Assembly (NCBI RefSeq): GCF_900099695.1
Contig: NZ_FNCY01000008.1
Location: forward strand, 130,656 to 194,655
Source of the DNA: Propionivibrio dicarboxylicus
GTDB taxonomy: Bacteria > Pseudomonadota > Gammaproteobacteria > Burkholderiales > Rhodocyclaceae
Direction: 5' to 3'
Length of the DNA: 64,000 nucleotides
Positions 43,707 through 52,310 of this stretch are shown piece after piece. The position numbers and the translations under genes are program-made. The notes beneath the pieces are model-generated. The model was not told the DNA's origin and did no database searches. It saw nothing but the letters and a program-made list of their open reading frames with translations. How positions within the stretch are numbered: the stretch's first letter is position 1; each line of letters starts with the position of its first letter.

Positions 43707-44922
43707 CGCGTTCTCCGATCACCAAATTCGCAGTAACTAGCCTTGAATTCTTGGCTACCCGTGGTTCGTTCGGGCTTATACCACATAAGGACTGCCAATT
43801 TCCATGATCTATGTCAGGGAAAACTTCGGTAGGTTTTGCTTTGAAATTGACATTTCCTGAGGTAAGGCGATACTGCAACAGAATATTTACGGCATTGCCT
43901 TTCTGCCAAGCTTTCCGGAGAAAAACCGTGCAACTCAATACATTGGAAGGCATCTTGGGCCAGCTTCAAGCGATCCGGGAGGCGGATATCCGGACAAGGT
44001 AATCGCGTGACGACCCGAGTGATCCCATGTGCTGTTTAGATGAGGCGCGTACCGTGCTTTGGTCCTGCCCCGCCGACTTTGATGAATACGGAAGCAAGGA
44101 CACGGCGAATAGAGGAGAGTTACGCGGCCATGTGCAGGCACTGTATCAGGCTATCCTCCGGGGAAACTTGGTCGTCGTGTGCAGCGAGGGAGCGAAATAT
44201 TTGCCCGAAGCACATGGTCCGAATTTCCATTTATCGGTGGGGAGGCGTGCATTCCTTGAATATCTGGAACGCTTCTCTCTCCCAGGTATCACAGCACTCG
44301 ATCCAGCCGAGCAGTAATTTGAAAAATAGGACTGTAGTCCGTCCTTGTCACCAATTCGCTATCAACCAAAATGTGTTTGCTCCAGACAGAGGAAGAGTTA
44401 TTGCTCGGTAATCCAGAGCCTTTGGAGACATCGGCAATGACGGGGGTGTTTTATCCGGGCAAATTGATGCTCGACTGGCCAGGCAATGCGCTTCAGACGT
44501 TCGGGTATGTCTTTTACAAGGTGTTTGACGGCAGGTTCGACACCAAAAATGGGGCAGGCGCCCATTCGCGATCAATCAAGCCAGTGTGCACATTGCTTAC
44601 ATGCCCGAGGCTAACCTCGGAGACTTCTGACAAGTCCGTTACTCTCCATGCGCGGCCGGGTTCGCGGAGCATGGCGCGTAAGACTTGCGCAGACTTAGGC
44701 CTAAATAACGATTTGAGCTCGCGTTGCTCCGCCGCAGGCCTGTCGGTTAACCTCGATCGTGTTGATCAGGCACTTATCTGTCACCAACGAAGTACAGAAG
44801 TCCTCCCGCAAGACCGCGGGTTGCTAGGGTATTCGCGGGCGGGCGGCGCCGGCGTTCCGGAGGATGGAACCGGCGCTGTCCAACCCGGTCTTATCGGCAC
44901 GAATCCTTTTCAGGAGATGGTC
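43707..44922. other. Gene-poor region (about 1.2 kb) with decayed material
   Basis: No intact recognisable gene. A plus-strand frame at 44027-44317 (96 codons, MCCLDEARTVLW...) has no ribosome site and no recognised family; it may be a relic. A diverged copy of a repeat also found near 60.6 kb lies at 44429-44557. GC content rises sharply from about 44.8 kb into the next operon. Confidence 0.4.
44429..44557 (+). repeat. Dispersed repeat, copy A (about 130 bases)
   Basis: From TCGGCAATGACGG to AATGGGGC it aligns with 60567-60696 at roughly four fifths identity by eye with one gap, including the shared GGTGTTTGACGGCAGGTTC. Same orientation in both places. Probably the end of a decayed insertion element. 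Confidence 0.6.
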
Positions 44923-45114
44923 ATGAAAAGCAATGTCGGTGGCATCGATAAGGTAGCGCGGATCGTTGTTGGCGTCGTGCTGCTCGGCTGTGCGCTGGCG
45001 GGTATCGGCGCGCCCTGGACCTATGTCGGCATAGTCCCGCTGGCGACCGGGCTGCTCGGCTGGTGTCCGCTCTATCCCTTGCTCGGCTGCAATAGCTGCA
45101 AGAAATCCGACTAG
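44923..45114 (+). CDS. DUF2892 inner-membrane protein (YgaP-tail-like)
   Basis: A 63-residue protein with two short membrane helices: MKSNVGGIDKVARIVVG, WTYVGIVPLATGLLGWCPLYPLLG and a Cys-containing tail (CNSCKKSD). The GWCPLYPLLG block is the DUF2892 signature, as in the membrane tail of the rhodanese YgaP. ATG 44923 has AGGAG 7 bases upstream. It precedes an ArsR regulator of the YgaV/BigR kind, and a second DUF2892 gene lies at the end of the same locus. Confidence 0.9.
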   Translation: MKSNVGGIDKVARIVVGVVLLGCALAGIGAPWTYVGIVPLATGLLGWCPLYPLLGCNSCKKSD

Positions 45115-45271
45115 CTGCGGCGATCGCGGCAAGGTTCGCCGCGGTCGCGGGTGTATCCCGTTTGTCCTATGCTGATGGTGTTGCCCGCAAGGGGGCGCCA
45201 GGCGTTTTCGTATCCGTAGCTTCGTGCGACGACCGGGGTCGTCCCTAGGCGCATTATCGTTTACTATATAT

Positions 45272-45299
45272 TTGCCGATATAATATCGAAAGGTATACT
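45272..45299 (+). promoter_or_regulatory. Promoter with palindromic operator for the ArsR-RND operon
   Basis: TTGCCG (45272-45277), 16 bases, TATACT (45294-45299). The spacer begins with a 13-base palindrome CGATAT-A-ATATCG (45276-45288). A repressor bound there would block the polymerase; the ArsR protein encoded 33 bases downstream is the obvious candidate. Confidence 0.55.
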
Positions 45300-45331
45300 A
45301 TTTCCGTGTCAGTCTTGTAGCGAGAGTTCGT

Positions 45332-45655
45332 ATGGCCACCGAAGCTTTGAGTATTGAACGGATGAACGCCGCGGCCGGCGAGGCAACGGCGATTCTGCGC
45401 GCCTTGGCCAACGAGTCCAGGCTGTTGTTGCTGTGCCAGTTGTCGAACGGCGAGTTGTGTGTCAGCGATCTGGAAGAGCGGCTCGATATCCATCAGCCAA
45501 CCTTATCGCAGCAACTGGGCGTGCTGCGTACCGAGGGGCTGGTGACGACGCGGCGCGAGGGCAAGAAGATTTTTTATTCGATCCGCGACACACGGGTGCT
45601 GACCCTGCTCAGGACCATGTACGAGGTGTTCTGTCCCAAAGCGGAGCGTGGCTGA
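45332..45655 (+). CDS. ArsR regulator of the BigR/SqrR/YgaV type
   Basis: A 107-residue winged-helix protein. AILRALANESRLLLLCQLSNGELCVSDLEERL and the recognition helix HQPTLSQQLGVLR are ArsR blocks; YEVFCPKAERG ends it. Cys residues near 36, 44 and 101 resemble the two-Cys pattern by which BigR and SqrR sense persulfides through a di- or tetrasulfide bridge (established for those proteins; the match here is by position only). The DUF2892 neighbours strengthen this reading. It presumably controls the RND operon that follows. Confidence 0.88.
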   Translation: MATEALSIERMNAAAGEATAILRALANESRLLLLCQLSNGELCVSDLEERLDIHQPTLSQQLGVLRTEGLVTTRREGKKIFYSIRDTRVLTLLRTMYEVFCPKAERG

Positions 45656-45657
45656 TC

Positions 45658-46746
45658 ATGACAATCGGGAATCGCATGAACGAGAGACTGAATATTCAAG
45701 CAGCGATGCCGGGACGGGTGACGCGCGGCCTGCTGGCCTTGCTGTTGGGCGGGGTGGTCGCGTCGGCGGCGGTCGGCGCCGAGTCGCTGGCGAGCGCGCC
45801 GGTGCGGCAGGAGGCCGGGGGCGGCGTCTATGTCGCCGAGGGCGGCGTCGAGGCGGTGCGGCAGACCGTCGTCTCGGCGCAGGTGCCGGGCGTCATCAGC
45901 CAGCTTGGCGTCAAGGCCGGCGACGTCGTCCGCAGCGGTCAATTGCTGCTGCAGATCGACGCGCGTGCCGCCAATCAGGCGAGCGTCGCCAGCAGCGCCC
46001 AGGCCGAGGCGGCACGCACCGCCTTCGAGGTCGCCAGCAAGGACTACGCGCGGCAGAAGCAGCTTTTCGAGAAGGAGTACATCAGCGCGGCGGCGATGGA
46101 GCGGGCCGAGGCGCAGTACCGTGCCGCGCGCGCCCAGGCCGACGCCGCCGGCGCGCAGGCGCAGGCCGCGCGCGTGCAGACCGGCTTCTTCGCGCTGTCG
46201 GCGCCCTATGCCGGCGTCGTCGCCGACGTGGCGGTCACGCTGGGCGACATGGCGATGCCGGGGCGCGCGCTGATGACCGTTTATGATCCCGCTGTCCTGC
46301 GTGTCAGCGCGATCGTGCCGCAGAGCCAGGCCGAACGCGCCGTACCCGGCGGCAAGCTGCGCATCGAGTTGCCCGGTGCACCCGAGGCGCAGCGCTGGAT
46401 CGATCCGGCGAAGCAGGTGTGGCTGCCGGCGGCCGATCCGGCCACGCACACGCAGCAGCTTCGGCTCGAATTGCCGGCCGGCACGCGCGGCGTCCTGCCG
46501 GGGACTTTTGCGCGCGTGCATCTGCCGGTCGCGGCGGGCGTCGCACAGCGGCTTTTCGTGCCGGCCAAATCGCTGTTCCGGCGTGCCGAACTGAGCGCCG
46601 TCTATGTCATCGACGCCAACGGCCGGGCGCATCTGCGCCAGGTGCGGCCGGGGCCGGTGGCCGGCGACGAGGTCGAGATCCTTTCCGGCGTAACGGCCGG
46701 CGAACGCGTCGCCGTCGATCCGCTCGCCGCCGCGCGCACTCGCTGA
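45658..46746 (+). CDS. RND efflux periplasmic adaptor (MFP)
   Basis: A 362-residue membrane-fusion protein. N-terminal signal-anchor, lipoyl halves (VVSAQVPGVISQLGVKAGDVV and FFALSAPYAGVVADVAVTLGD, as blocks), coiled-coil hairpin of Ala/Gln-rich helices (about 105-170) and a C-terminal membrane-proximal domain (VDP-LAAARTR end). Start at 45658 chosen as the first ATG after arsR; 45676 is an alternative. GC-rich. Forms a tripartite pump with the next genes. Confidence 0.88.
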   Translation: MTIGNRMNERLNIQAAMPGRVTRGLLALLLGGVVASAAVGAESLASAPVRQEAGGGVYVAEGGVEAVRQTVVSAQVPGVISQLGVKAGDVVRSGQLLLQIDARAANQASVASSAQAEAARTAFEVASKDYARQKQLFEKEYISAAAMERAEAQYRAARAQADAAGAQAQAARVQTGFFALSAPYAGVVADVAVTLGDMAMPGRALMTVYDPAVLRVSAIVPQSQAERAVPGGKLRIELPGAPEAQRWIDPAKQVWLPAADPATHTQQLRLELPAGTRGVLPGTFARVHLPVAAGVAQRLFVPAKSLFRRAELSAVYVIDANGRAHLRQVRPGPVAGDEVEILSGVTAGERVAVDPLAAARTR

Positions 46747-46749
46747 GCG

Positions 46750-49700
46750 ATGGGACGGGTCATGCAAAACGAATTGAACGTTTCCGGACGTATCGCCGCC
46801 TTCTTCCAAAGCGCGCAGATCACGCCGCTGCTGGCGCTGGTCGCCTTCCTGCTCGGCGTTTTCGCGGTTGTCATCACGCCGCGCGAGGAAGAGCCGCAGA
46901 TCAACGTGACGATGGCCAATGTGCTGATCCCGTTTCCCGGCGCCTCGGCCAAGGATGTCGAACAGATGGTCGGCATGCCGGCCGAGCAGGTGCTGAGCCA
47001 GATCGCCAACGTCGAGCACGTGATGCTGGTGGCACGGCCGGGGCTGGCGATCGTCACCGTCCAGTTCGAGGTCGGCGTGCCGCGCACCGAGGCGCTGGTG
47101 CGCCTGCACGACACCTTGCAGAGTAATCGCGACTGGCTGCCGCCAGGGCTCGGCGTGCTCGAACCGATCGTCAAGCCGAAAGGCATCGACGACGTCCCGA
47201 TCGTCTCGCTGACCCTCTGGTCCAAAGACAACGGCATCGGCGCCTACGATCTCGAACGCTTGGCGCACAGCATCGAGAGCGATGTCAAACGCGTCGCCGG
47301 CACGCGCGAGGTGACGACGCTGGGCGGGCCGGGGCGCGCCATCAACGTCGAGGTCGATCCGCAACGCCTCGCCGCGCACGGCGTCACCGTCGCCGATCTC
47401 GGCGCGACGCTGCGTTCGGCCAATGTCGGCATGCCGATCGGCGAACTCACCGCCGCCAATCGCGCCGTCGCCATCGAAGCCGGTCCCTTCCTCGAAAACG
47501 CGCAGGCGGTCGCCGACCTCGTCGTCGGCGTCAATGCCGGCAAGCCGGTCTTCCTGCGCGAAGTGGCGACGCTGTCGGACGGTGCGCCGCCGCCGACGCG
47601 CACTGTCTGGCACGGCACTGCCGGCAAGGATGCCGCCGAGTATCCGGCGGTGACGATCGCCGTCACCAAGAAGCCCGGCCAGAATGCCGTCGAGGTCGCC
47701 GATCGCGTCATCCGCCGCGTCGACGAACTGCGCAACACGCTGATCCCCGAGGCCGTCGAGGTCACGGTGACGCGCAACTATGGCGAGACCGCTAACGACA
47801 AGGCGCAGAAGCTGATCCAGAAGCTCCTCTTCGCGACCGCGTCGGTCGTCATCCTCGTCTTCTTCGCGCTCGGCCGCCGCGAGGCGGCGATCGTCGGCAC
47901 GGCGGTGATCCTGACGCTGGCGGCAACGCTGTTCGCCTCCTGGGCCTGGGGTTTTACCATCAACCGGGTCTCGCTGTTCGCGCTGATTTTCTCGATCGGC
48001 ATTCTCGTCGACGATGCCATCGTTGTGGTCGAGAACATCCATCGCCATCAGGCGCTCGATCCCGACAAGCCGCTCGACGAGATCATCCCGCCGGCGGTCG
48101 ACGAGGTCGGCGGACCGACGATCCTGGCGACGCTGACGGTGATCGCCGCCTTGCTGCCGATGGCCTTCGTCGGCGGCCTGATGGGGCCGTACATGAGCCC
48201 GATCCCGATCAACGCGAGCATGGGCATGCTGCTGTCCCTGACCGTCGCCTTCGTCGTCACGCCTTGGCTGGCGCGGCTCTGGCTCAAGCACGGGCATCAT
48301 GGCGGCGCCGGGCTGGCGGCGAGGATCACGCCCTTCTTCCTGCGCGTCTTCTCGCCCTTCCTCGACGAGGCGCGCGGCAAGGCGCAGCGTGCCAAGCTCG
48401 GACTGGCCGTGCTCGGCCTCATCGCCTTTGCCGTGCTGCTGCCGGTGATCGGCTGGGTGCAGCTGAAGATGCTGCCCTTCGACAACAAGTCGGAATTCCA
48501 GGTCGTCGTCGATATGCCGGCCGATGCGCCGGTCGAGCGCACCGCCGCCGTTCTGCATGAACTCGGCGCGTATCTGGCGACGGTGCCCGAGGTCGTCCAT
48601 TACCAGGCCTACGCCGGCACGGCGGCGCCGATCAACTTCAACGGGCTGGTGCGCCAGTACTACTTGCGCAGCGGCGGCGCCGTCGGCGATCTCCAGGTCA
48701 ATCTCGTCGACAAGCACCATCGCGACGCCCAGAGCCATGCCATCGCCATGCGGGTGCGGCCGGCGCTGCAGGAGATCGGCAAGCGCCTCGGCGCCAACGT
48801 CAAGGTCGTCGAGGTGCCGCCGGGGCCGCCGGTGCTGGCGCCGATCGTCGCCGAGGTCTATGGGCCGAGCGATGCCGGCCGGCGCCAGGTGGCCAAGGCG
48901 GTGCGCGCCATCTTCGAGAAGACGCCGGGCGTCGTCGATGTCGACGACAGCAGCATCGTCGAGGCGCCGCGCAAGCTGCTCGTCATCGACCGGCGCAAGG
49001 CGTCGGCGCTCGGCGTGCCGCAGGGCGCCATCGTCGCGACGCTACGTGCCGGGCTGGCCGGCGAGGCGGCGGCCTATCTGCACGACCAGAGCAAGTATCC
49101 GGCGCCGATGTCGCTGCATCTGCCGGTGGCGGCGCAGGGCAATCTCGACGCGCTGCTGCAGCTCGGCGTCAAGACCGCCGCCGGCCGTATCGTGCCGCTC
49201 GCCGAACTGGTGACGGTCAGCGACACGCTGCGCGAGCAGCCGATCTATCACAAGGACGGGCTGCCGGTGAATTTCGTCGTCGCCGACATGGCCGGTCGCG
49301 TCGATAGTCCGCTCTACGGCATGTTCGAGACGCGTTCGGACATCGCCGCCACGGTCGCCCCCGATGGCGGACAGATCGGCGAGTTCTTCGTCGCGCCGCC
49401 GAGCGATCCGTACCGCGGCTTCAGCCTCAAGTGGGACGGCGAGTGGCAGATCACCTACGAGACCTTCCGCGACATGGGCATCGCCTATGCCGTCGGCCTG
49501 GTGCTGATCTACCTGCTGGTGGTCGCGCAATTCGGTTCCTACCTGACGCCGCTGGTGATCATGGCGCCGATTCCGCTGACGATCATCGGCGTCATGCCCG
49601 GTCACGCGCTGCTCGGCGCGCAATTCACGGCGACGAGCATGATCGGCATGATCGCGCTGGCCGGCATCATCGTGCGCAACTCGATCCTGCTCGTCGACTT

Positions 49701-49968
49701 CATCAACCTGCAGATCCGCCAGGGCGTCGCTTTCAAGGAGGCGGTCGTCAATTCGGCGATCACCCGCGCCCAGCCGATCGCACTCACCGGCATCGCCGCC
49801 ATGCTCGGCGCCTTCTTCATTCTCGACGACCCGATCTTCAACGGCCTGGCGATCTCGCTGATCTTCGGCATCTTCGTGTCGACGGTGCTGACGCTGATCG
49901 TCATCCCCTTGCTGTATTTCATGGCCTATCACCACCGTCTGCACCTGATCGAAAGGAGCCCCTCATGA
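46750..49968 (+). CDS. RND efflux pump inner-membrane transporter (AcrB/HAE-like)
   Basis: A 1072-residue transporter with twelve predicted helices and two large periplasmic loops. The proton-relay Asp pair is visible in SIGILVDDAIVVVENIHRH (TM4), with Lys/Thr partners in the TM10-11 area (GMIALAGIIVRNSILLVDFIN). An alternative start is ATG 46762. It overlaps the following DUF2892 gene (ATGA). It belongs to a branch often found beside sulfur or redox genes; the substrate is unknown. Markedly GC-rich. Confidence 0.92.
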   Translation: MGRVMQNELNVSGRIAAFFQSAQITPLLALVAFLLGVFAVVITPREEEPQINVTMANVLIPFPGASAKDVEQMVGMPAEQVLSQIANVEHVMLVARPGLAIVTVQFEVGVPRTEALVRLHDTLQSNRDWLPPGLGVLEPIVKPKGIDDVPIVSLTLWSKDNGIGAYDLERLAHSIESDVKRVAGTREVTTLGGPGRAINVEVDPQRLAAHGVTVADLGATLRSANVGMPIGELTAANRAVAIEAGPFLENAQAVADLVVGVNAGKPVFLREVATLSDGAPPPTRTVWHGTAGKDAAEYPAVTIAVTKKPGQNAVEVADRVIRRVDELRNTLIPEAVEVTVTRNYGETANDKAQKLIQKLLFATASVVILVFFALGRREAAIVGTAVILTLAATLFASWAWGFTINRVSLFALIFSIGILVDDAIVVVENIHRHQALDPDKPLDEIIPPAVDEVGGPTILATLTVIAALLPMAFVGGLMGPYMSPIPINASMGMLLSLTVAFVVTPWLARLWLKHGHHGGAGLAARITPFFLRVFSPFLDEARGKAQRAKLGLAVLGLIAFAVLLPVIGWVQLKMLPFDNKSEFQVVVDMPADAPVERTAAVLHELGAYLATVPEVVHYQAYAGTAAPINFNGLVRQYYLRSGGAVGDLQVNLVDKHHRDAQSHAIAMRVRPALQEIGKRLGANVKVVEVPPGPPVLAPIVAEVYGPSDAGRRQVAKAVRAIFEKTPGVVDVDDSSIVEAPRKLLVIDRRKASALGVPQGAIVATLRAGLAGEAAAYLHDQSKYPAPMSLHLPVAAQGNLDALLQLGVKTAAGRIVPLAELVTVSDTLREQPIYHKDGLPVNFVVADMAGRVDSPLYGMFETRSDIAATVAPDGGQIGEFFVAPPSDPYRGFSLKWDGEWQITYETFRDMGIAYAVGLVLIYLLVVAQFGSYLTPLVIMAPIPLTIIGVMPGHALLGAQFTATSMIGMIALAGIIVRNSILLVDFINLQIRQGVAFKEAVVNSAITRAQPIALTGIAAMLGAFFILDDPIFNGLAISLIFGIFVSTVLTLIVIPLLYFMAYHHRLHLIERSPS

Positions 49969-50174
49969 CCTCGTGGCGTCTCGTCCGCATCATCGCCGGT
50001 GCCTTCATTCTCCTGTCATTGGCCTTCGGCATCGAGGGCAGTCCGCTCTTCCTCAGCGCCTGGTGGCTGGCGTTCACCGCCTTTGTCGGGGCGAATCTGC
50101 TGCAGAGCGGGCTGACCGGCTGGTGTCTGATGGAATGGCTGTTGCGCAAGCTCGGCATCGCGCCGGGGTGCTGA
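49965..50174 (+). CDS. DUF2892 inner-membrane protein (second copy in the locus)
   Basis: A 69-residue two-helix membrane protein: MTSWRLVRIIAGAFILLSLA, ANLLQSGLTGWCLMEWLLRKLG and a terminal GC. The TGWCLMEWLL block matches DUF2892. ATG overlaps the pump stop by four bases. It is flanked by pump and outer-membrane channel genes, so it is firmly part of this operon. Confidence 0.88.
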   Translation: MTSWRLVRIIAGAFILLSLAFGIEGSPLFLSAWWLAFTAFVGANLLQSGLTGWCLMEWLLRKLGIAPGC

Positions 50175-50184
50175 AAGGATGTTC

Positions 50185-51561
50185 ATGAAACGAATCTTGA
50201 ACCAGGGCGTCTGGCTGCTGGCCGGGGCCTTGCTGATGCCGTCGGCCGGCGCGATCAGCCTGCAGGAGGCATGGGAGGCGGCGCGCGACGCCGATCCCGA
50301 GTTCGCCGCAGCGCAGGCCGAGGCCGAGGCCGGCGCCAAGCGCCGCGACCAGGCGCGGGCGCTGTGGCTGCCCTCGGTCAGCGCCAGTGCCGCGTCGGGG
50401 CGGGCCAACAGCCAGTCGACGACGCGCGACGCCGGTTTTTCGGCGCCGGGATTCGGCACCTCGCGCAATGTCGATTTCCAGACCTCGATCAACAACGGCA
50501 CGCTCAATCGCTGGACGGTCAATGCCATCCAGCCGCTCTACAGCCGCGACCGGCTGGCGCAGAGCCGGCAGCTCGACGCCGCCGCCGATGCCGCCGACGC
50601 CGGCTGGCTGGCGGCACGGCAGGCGGCGCTGTTGCGCACGGCCGAGCGCTATTTCGCCGTCGTCCAGTCGGAAACGGCGCTCGATCTCGCGCGTCGCCAG
50701 CAGGTTGCCGTCGAGCGCGCCCGGGTCGAGGCCCAGGACCGTTACCGTCTCGGCGACAAACCGATCGTCGATAGCCACGAAGCGACCGCGCGCGCCGAAG
50801 CCGTGCGTGCGCAGGTGCTGCTCGCCGAGAGCGATCTGACGCTGCAGCAGCAGGCGTTCGAAGATCTGGTCGGCCGCCGTCCGACCGAATTGTGGCGGCC
50901 GCGCGCGCAGGCCGGCGAGGCGCCCGGCACGCTCGAGGACTGGTTGCAGAAAGCCGTCGACGGCAGCCCGACGCTGCGCATGCTGTCGGCCCGTCTGGTC
51001 GCGGCGCAGGAGGAGGCGAGCCGCCACGGCGCCGCCGCCGCGCCGAGCGTCGATCTCGTCGCCCAGTCGGGGCGCGAGCGCCTGGCCGGCAGCGGCGATT
51101 ACGGCGCCAATGCGCTCAACGACCTGCGCAGCAGCATGATCGGCGTGCAGGTGACGATTCCGATCTTCACCGGCGGCATGCGCAGCGCGCGCCAGGAGGA
51201 GGCGCTCAAGCTCGCCGACAAGACGCGCTTCGAGAACGAGCGGGCGCGGCAGCAGGTCGAGCAGTCGACGCGCGCGGCCTGGCTCGGCGTTACCGTCGGC
51301 GCGACCCGGGTCAAGGCGCTCGAGGCCAACGTCAAGGCCAGCCTGGCGCGGCTCGACGCCACCCGGCTCGGCCACCAGGTCGGTGACCGGACGATGCTCG
51401 ACCTCCTTAACGCCGAGAACGACGCGTCTAACGCCCAGCTCGAATTGCTCAAAGCTCGCCTCGGCGTCATCCTCGATCGTTTGCGTCTGGCGGCGTCCGC
51501 CGGGATGCTCGACGAGGCGCTGTTCGAGACGGTCAGCCGCAGCGCGCTGGCGCGGGAATAA
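50185..51561 (+). CDS. Outer-membrane efflux channel (TolC family)
   Basis: A 458-residue TolC/OprM-type protein with a signal peptide (MKRILNQGVWLLAGALLMPSAGA), the ISLQEAWEAARDADPEF opening, two long helical repeats and the VQVTIPIFTGGMRSARQEEA and GDRTMLDLLNAENDASNAQ blocks. The ATG at 50185 has AAAGG 6 bases upstream; an earlier ATG at 50179 overlaps it. No lipoprotein Cys. Completes the tripartite pump. Confidence 0.92.
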   Translation: MKRILNQGVWLLAGALLMPSAGAISLQEAWEAARDADPEFAAAQAEAEAGAKRRDQARALWLPSVSASAASGRANSQSTTRDAGFSAPGFGTSRNVDFQTSINNGTLNRWTVNAIQPLYSRDRLAQSRQLDAAADAADAGWLAARQAALLRTAERYFAVVQSETALDLARRQQVAVERARVEAQDRYRLGDKPIVDSHEATARAEAVRAQVLLAESDLTLQQQAFEDLVGRRPTELWRPRAQAGEAPGTLEDWLQKAVDGSPTLRMLSARLVAAQEEASRHGAAAAPSVDLVAQSGRERLAGSGDYGANALNDLRSSMIGVQVTIPIFTGGMRSARQEEALKLADKTRFENERARQQVEQSTRAAWLGVTVGATRVKALEANVKASLARLDATRLGHQVGDRTMLDLLNAENDASNAQLELLKARLGVILDRLRLAASAGMLDEALFETVSRSALARE

Positions 51562-51806
51562 GGTTAGGCGCCCGCCATTTCAGCATGGCTTCGAGCAGGT
51601 CGGGGTCGATCGGGTTGCCGAGGTGCCAGAAGCCCCTCAGGAGCAGCCTCATTGAAGCGTTAGCCGTTGGGTTGGTCGTCTTAATGCTGATTTACCGATC
51701 ATGGCGTTGTGTGGTTGGCACGTATTCTCAGGCGCAGGTGCAGCAATATTGACGCCGTGAGTGATTTAGATGCCAAGTAGATTAAAGGACGTCTTGCCTT
51801 TACCAG

Positions 51807-52238
51807 TCACAGCACATCCTCCAAAATTTGAGATGCTGCTCTTACTGCATCAACACATCGTGTCGCCCGCAACTCTTGGAATTTCTCATTATGCTCGGAC
51901 GAGCCTACCGTTACGCCTAAAATCCCCTCACAAGAACAGGCTGTCATTCGATCCTTGAATTTGGTCAGGAATATCTGCCCCAGAGCATATGTATGAGCTT
52001 TGGCTTCAAGATCATCATGGTTGCTCATTCCGTGTTTCATGGAAATGGCGAGAAGTGCCCCGCTAGCTGTGCCGCACAGTCCTGTGCCAATCCCGCAGGT
52101 TCCACTACCAAAAATGGTAGAAATCTTCATCGCGTCCAATTTTTTCATGACGCCAGGCTCACAAAAAGGAATGAAGATAGACTGGCTACAGGTATGCTTT
52201 TGTAAAAAAAGTTCAACCGCTTGTTCTTCTCTTTTCAT
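51807..52238 (-). CDS. C_GCAxxG_C_C family redox protein
   Basis: A 143-residue Cys-rich protein with the motif CGIGTGLCGTASGALLAISMKHG and downstream Cys in TACSCEGILG and RATRCVDAV, the pattern of the C_GCAxxG_C_C family. These are thought to be redox or metal-binding proteins of anaerobes. ATG 52238 is used; a TTG at 52253 is possible. It follows the SQR-like flavoprotein on the same strand after about 70 bases and has a lower GC than the efflux operon. Confidence 0.87.
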   Translation of the reverse strand: MKREEQAVELFLQKHTCSQSIFIPFCEPGVMKKLDAMKISTIFGSGTCGIGTGLCGTASGALLAISMKHGMSNHDDLEAKAHTYALGQIFLTKFKDRMTACSCEGILGVTVGSSEHNEKFQELRATRCVDAVRAASQILEDVL

Positions 52239-52310
52239 GGTATTAGTTCTCAAGCACCTATGTGTTTTCTGCTTGTTTGGAATTGTCGAGGCAATTCAGT
52301 CATATGAAAA

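Noticed and set aside
44027..44317. A 96-codon plus-strand frame
   Set aside because: No ribosome site, no recognisable family, and it lies in decayed sequence. Kept only as a possible relic.
45574..48738. A 1054-codon minus-strand open frame opposite the RND adaptor and pump
   Set aside because: Its product is Arg/Asp/His-rich without domains, and the plus strand encodes an unmistakable RND pump. It is a GC-driven shadow.
51562..51806. Minus-strand reading LRGFWHLGNPIDPDLLEAML after the TolC gene
   Set aside because: It looks protein-like for about 35 codons but has no start, no partner sequence and no recognised family.
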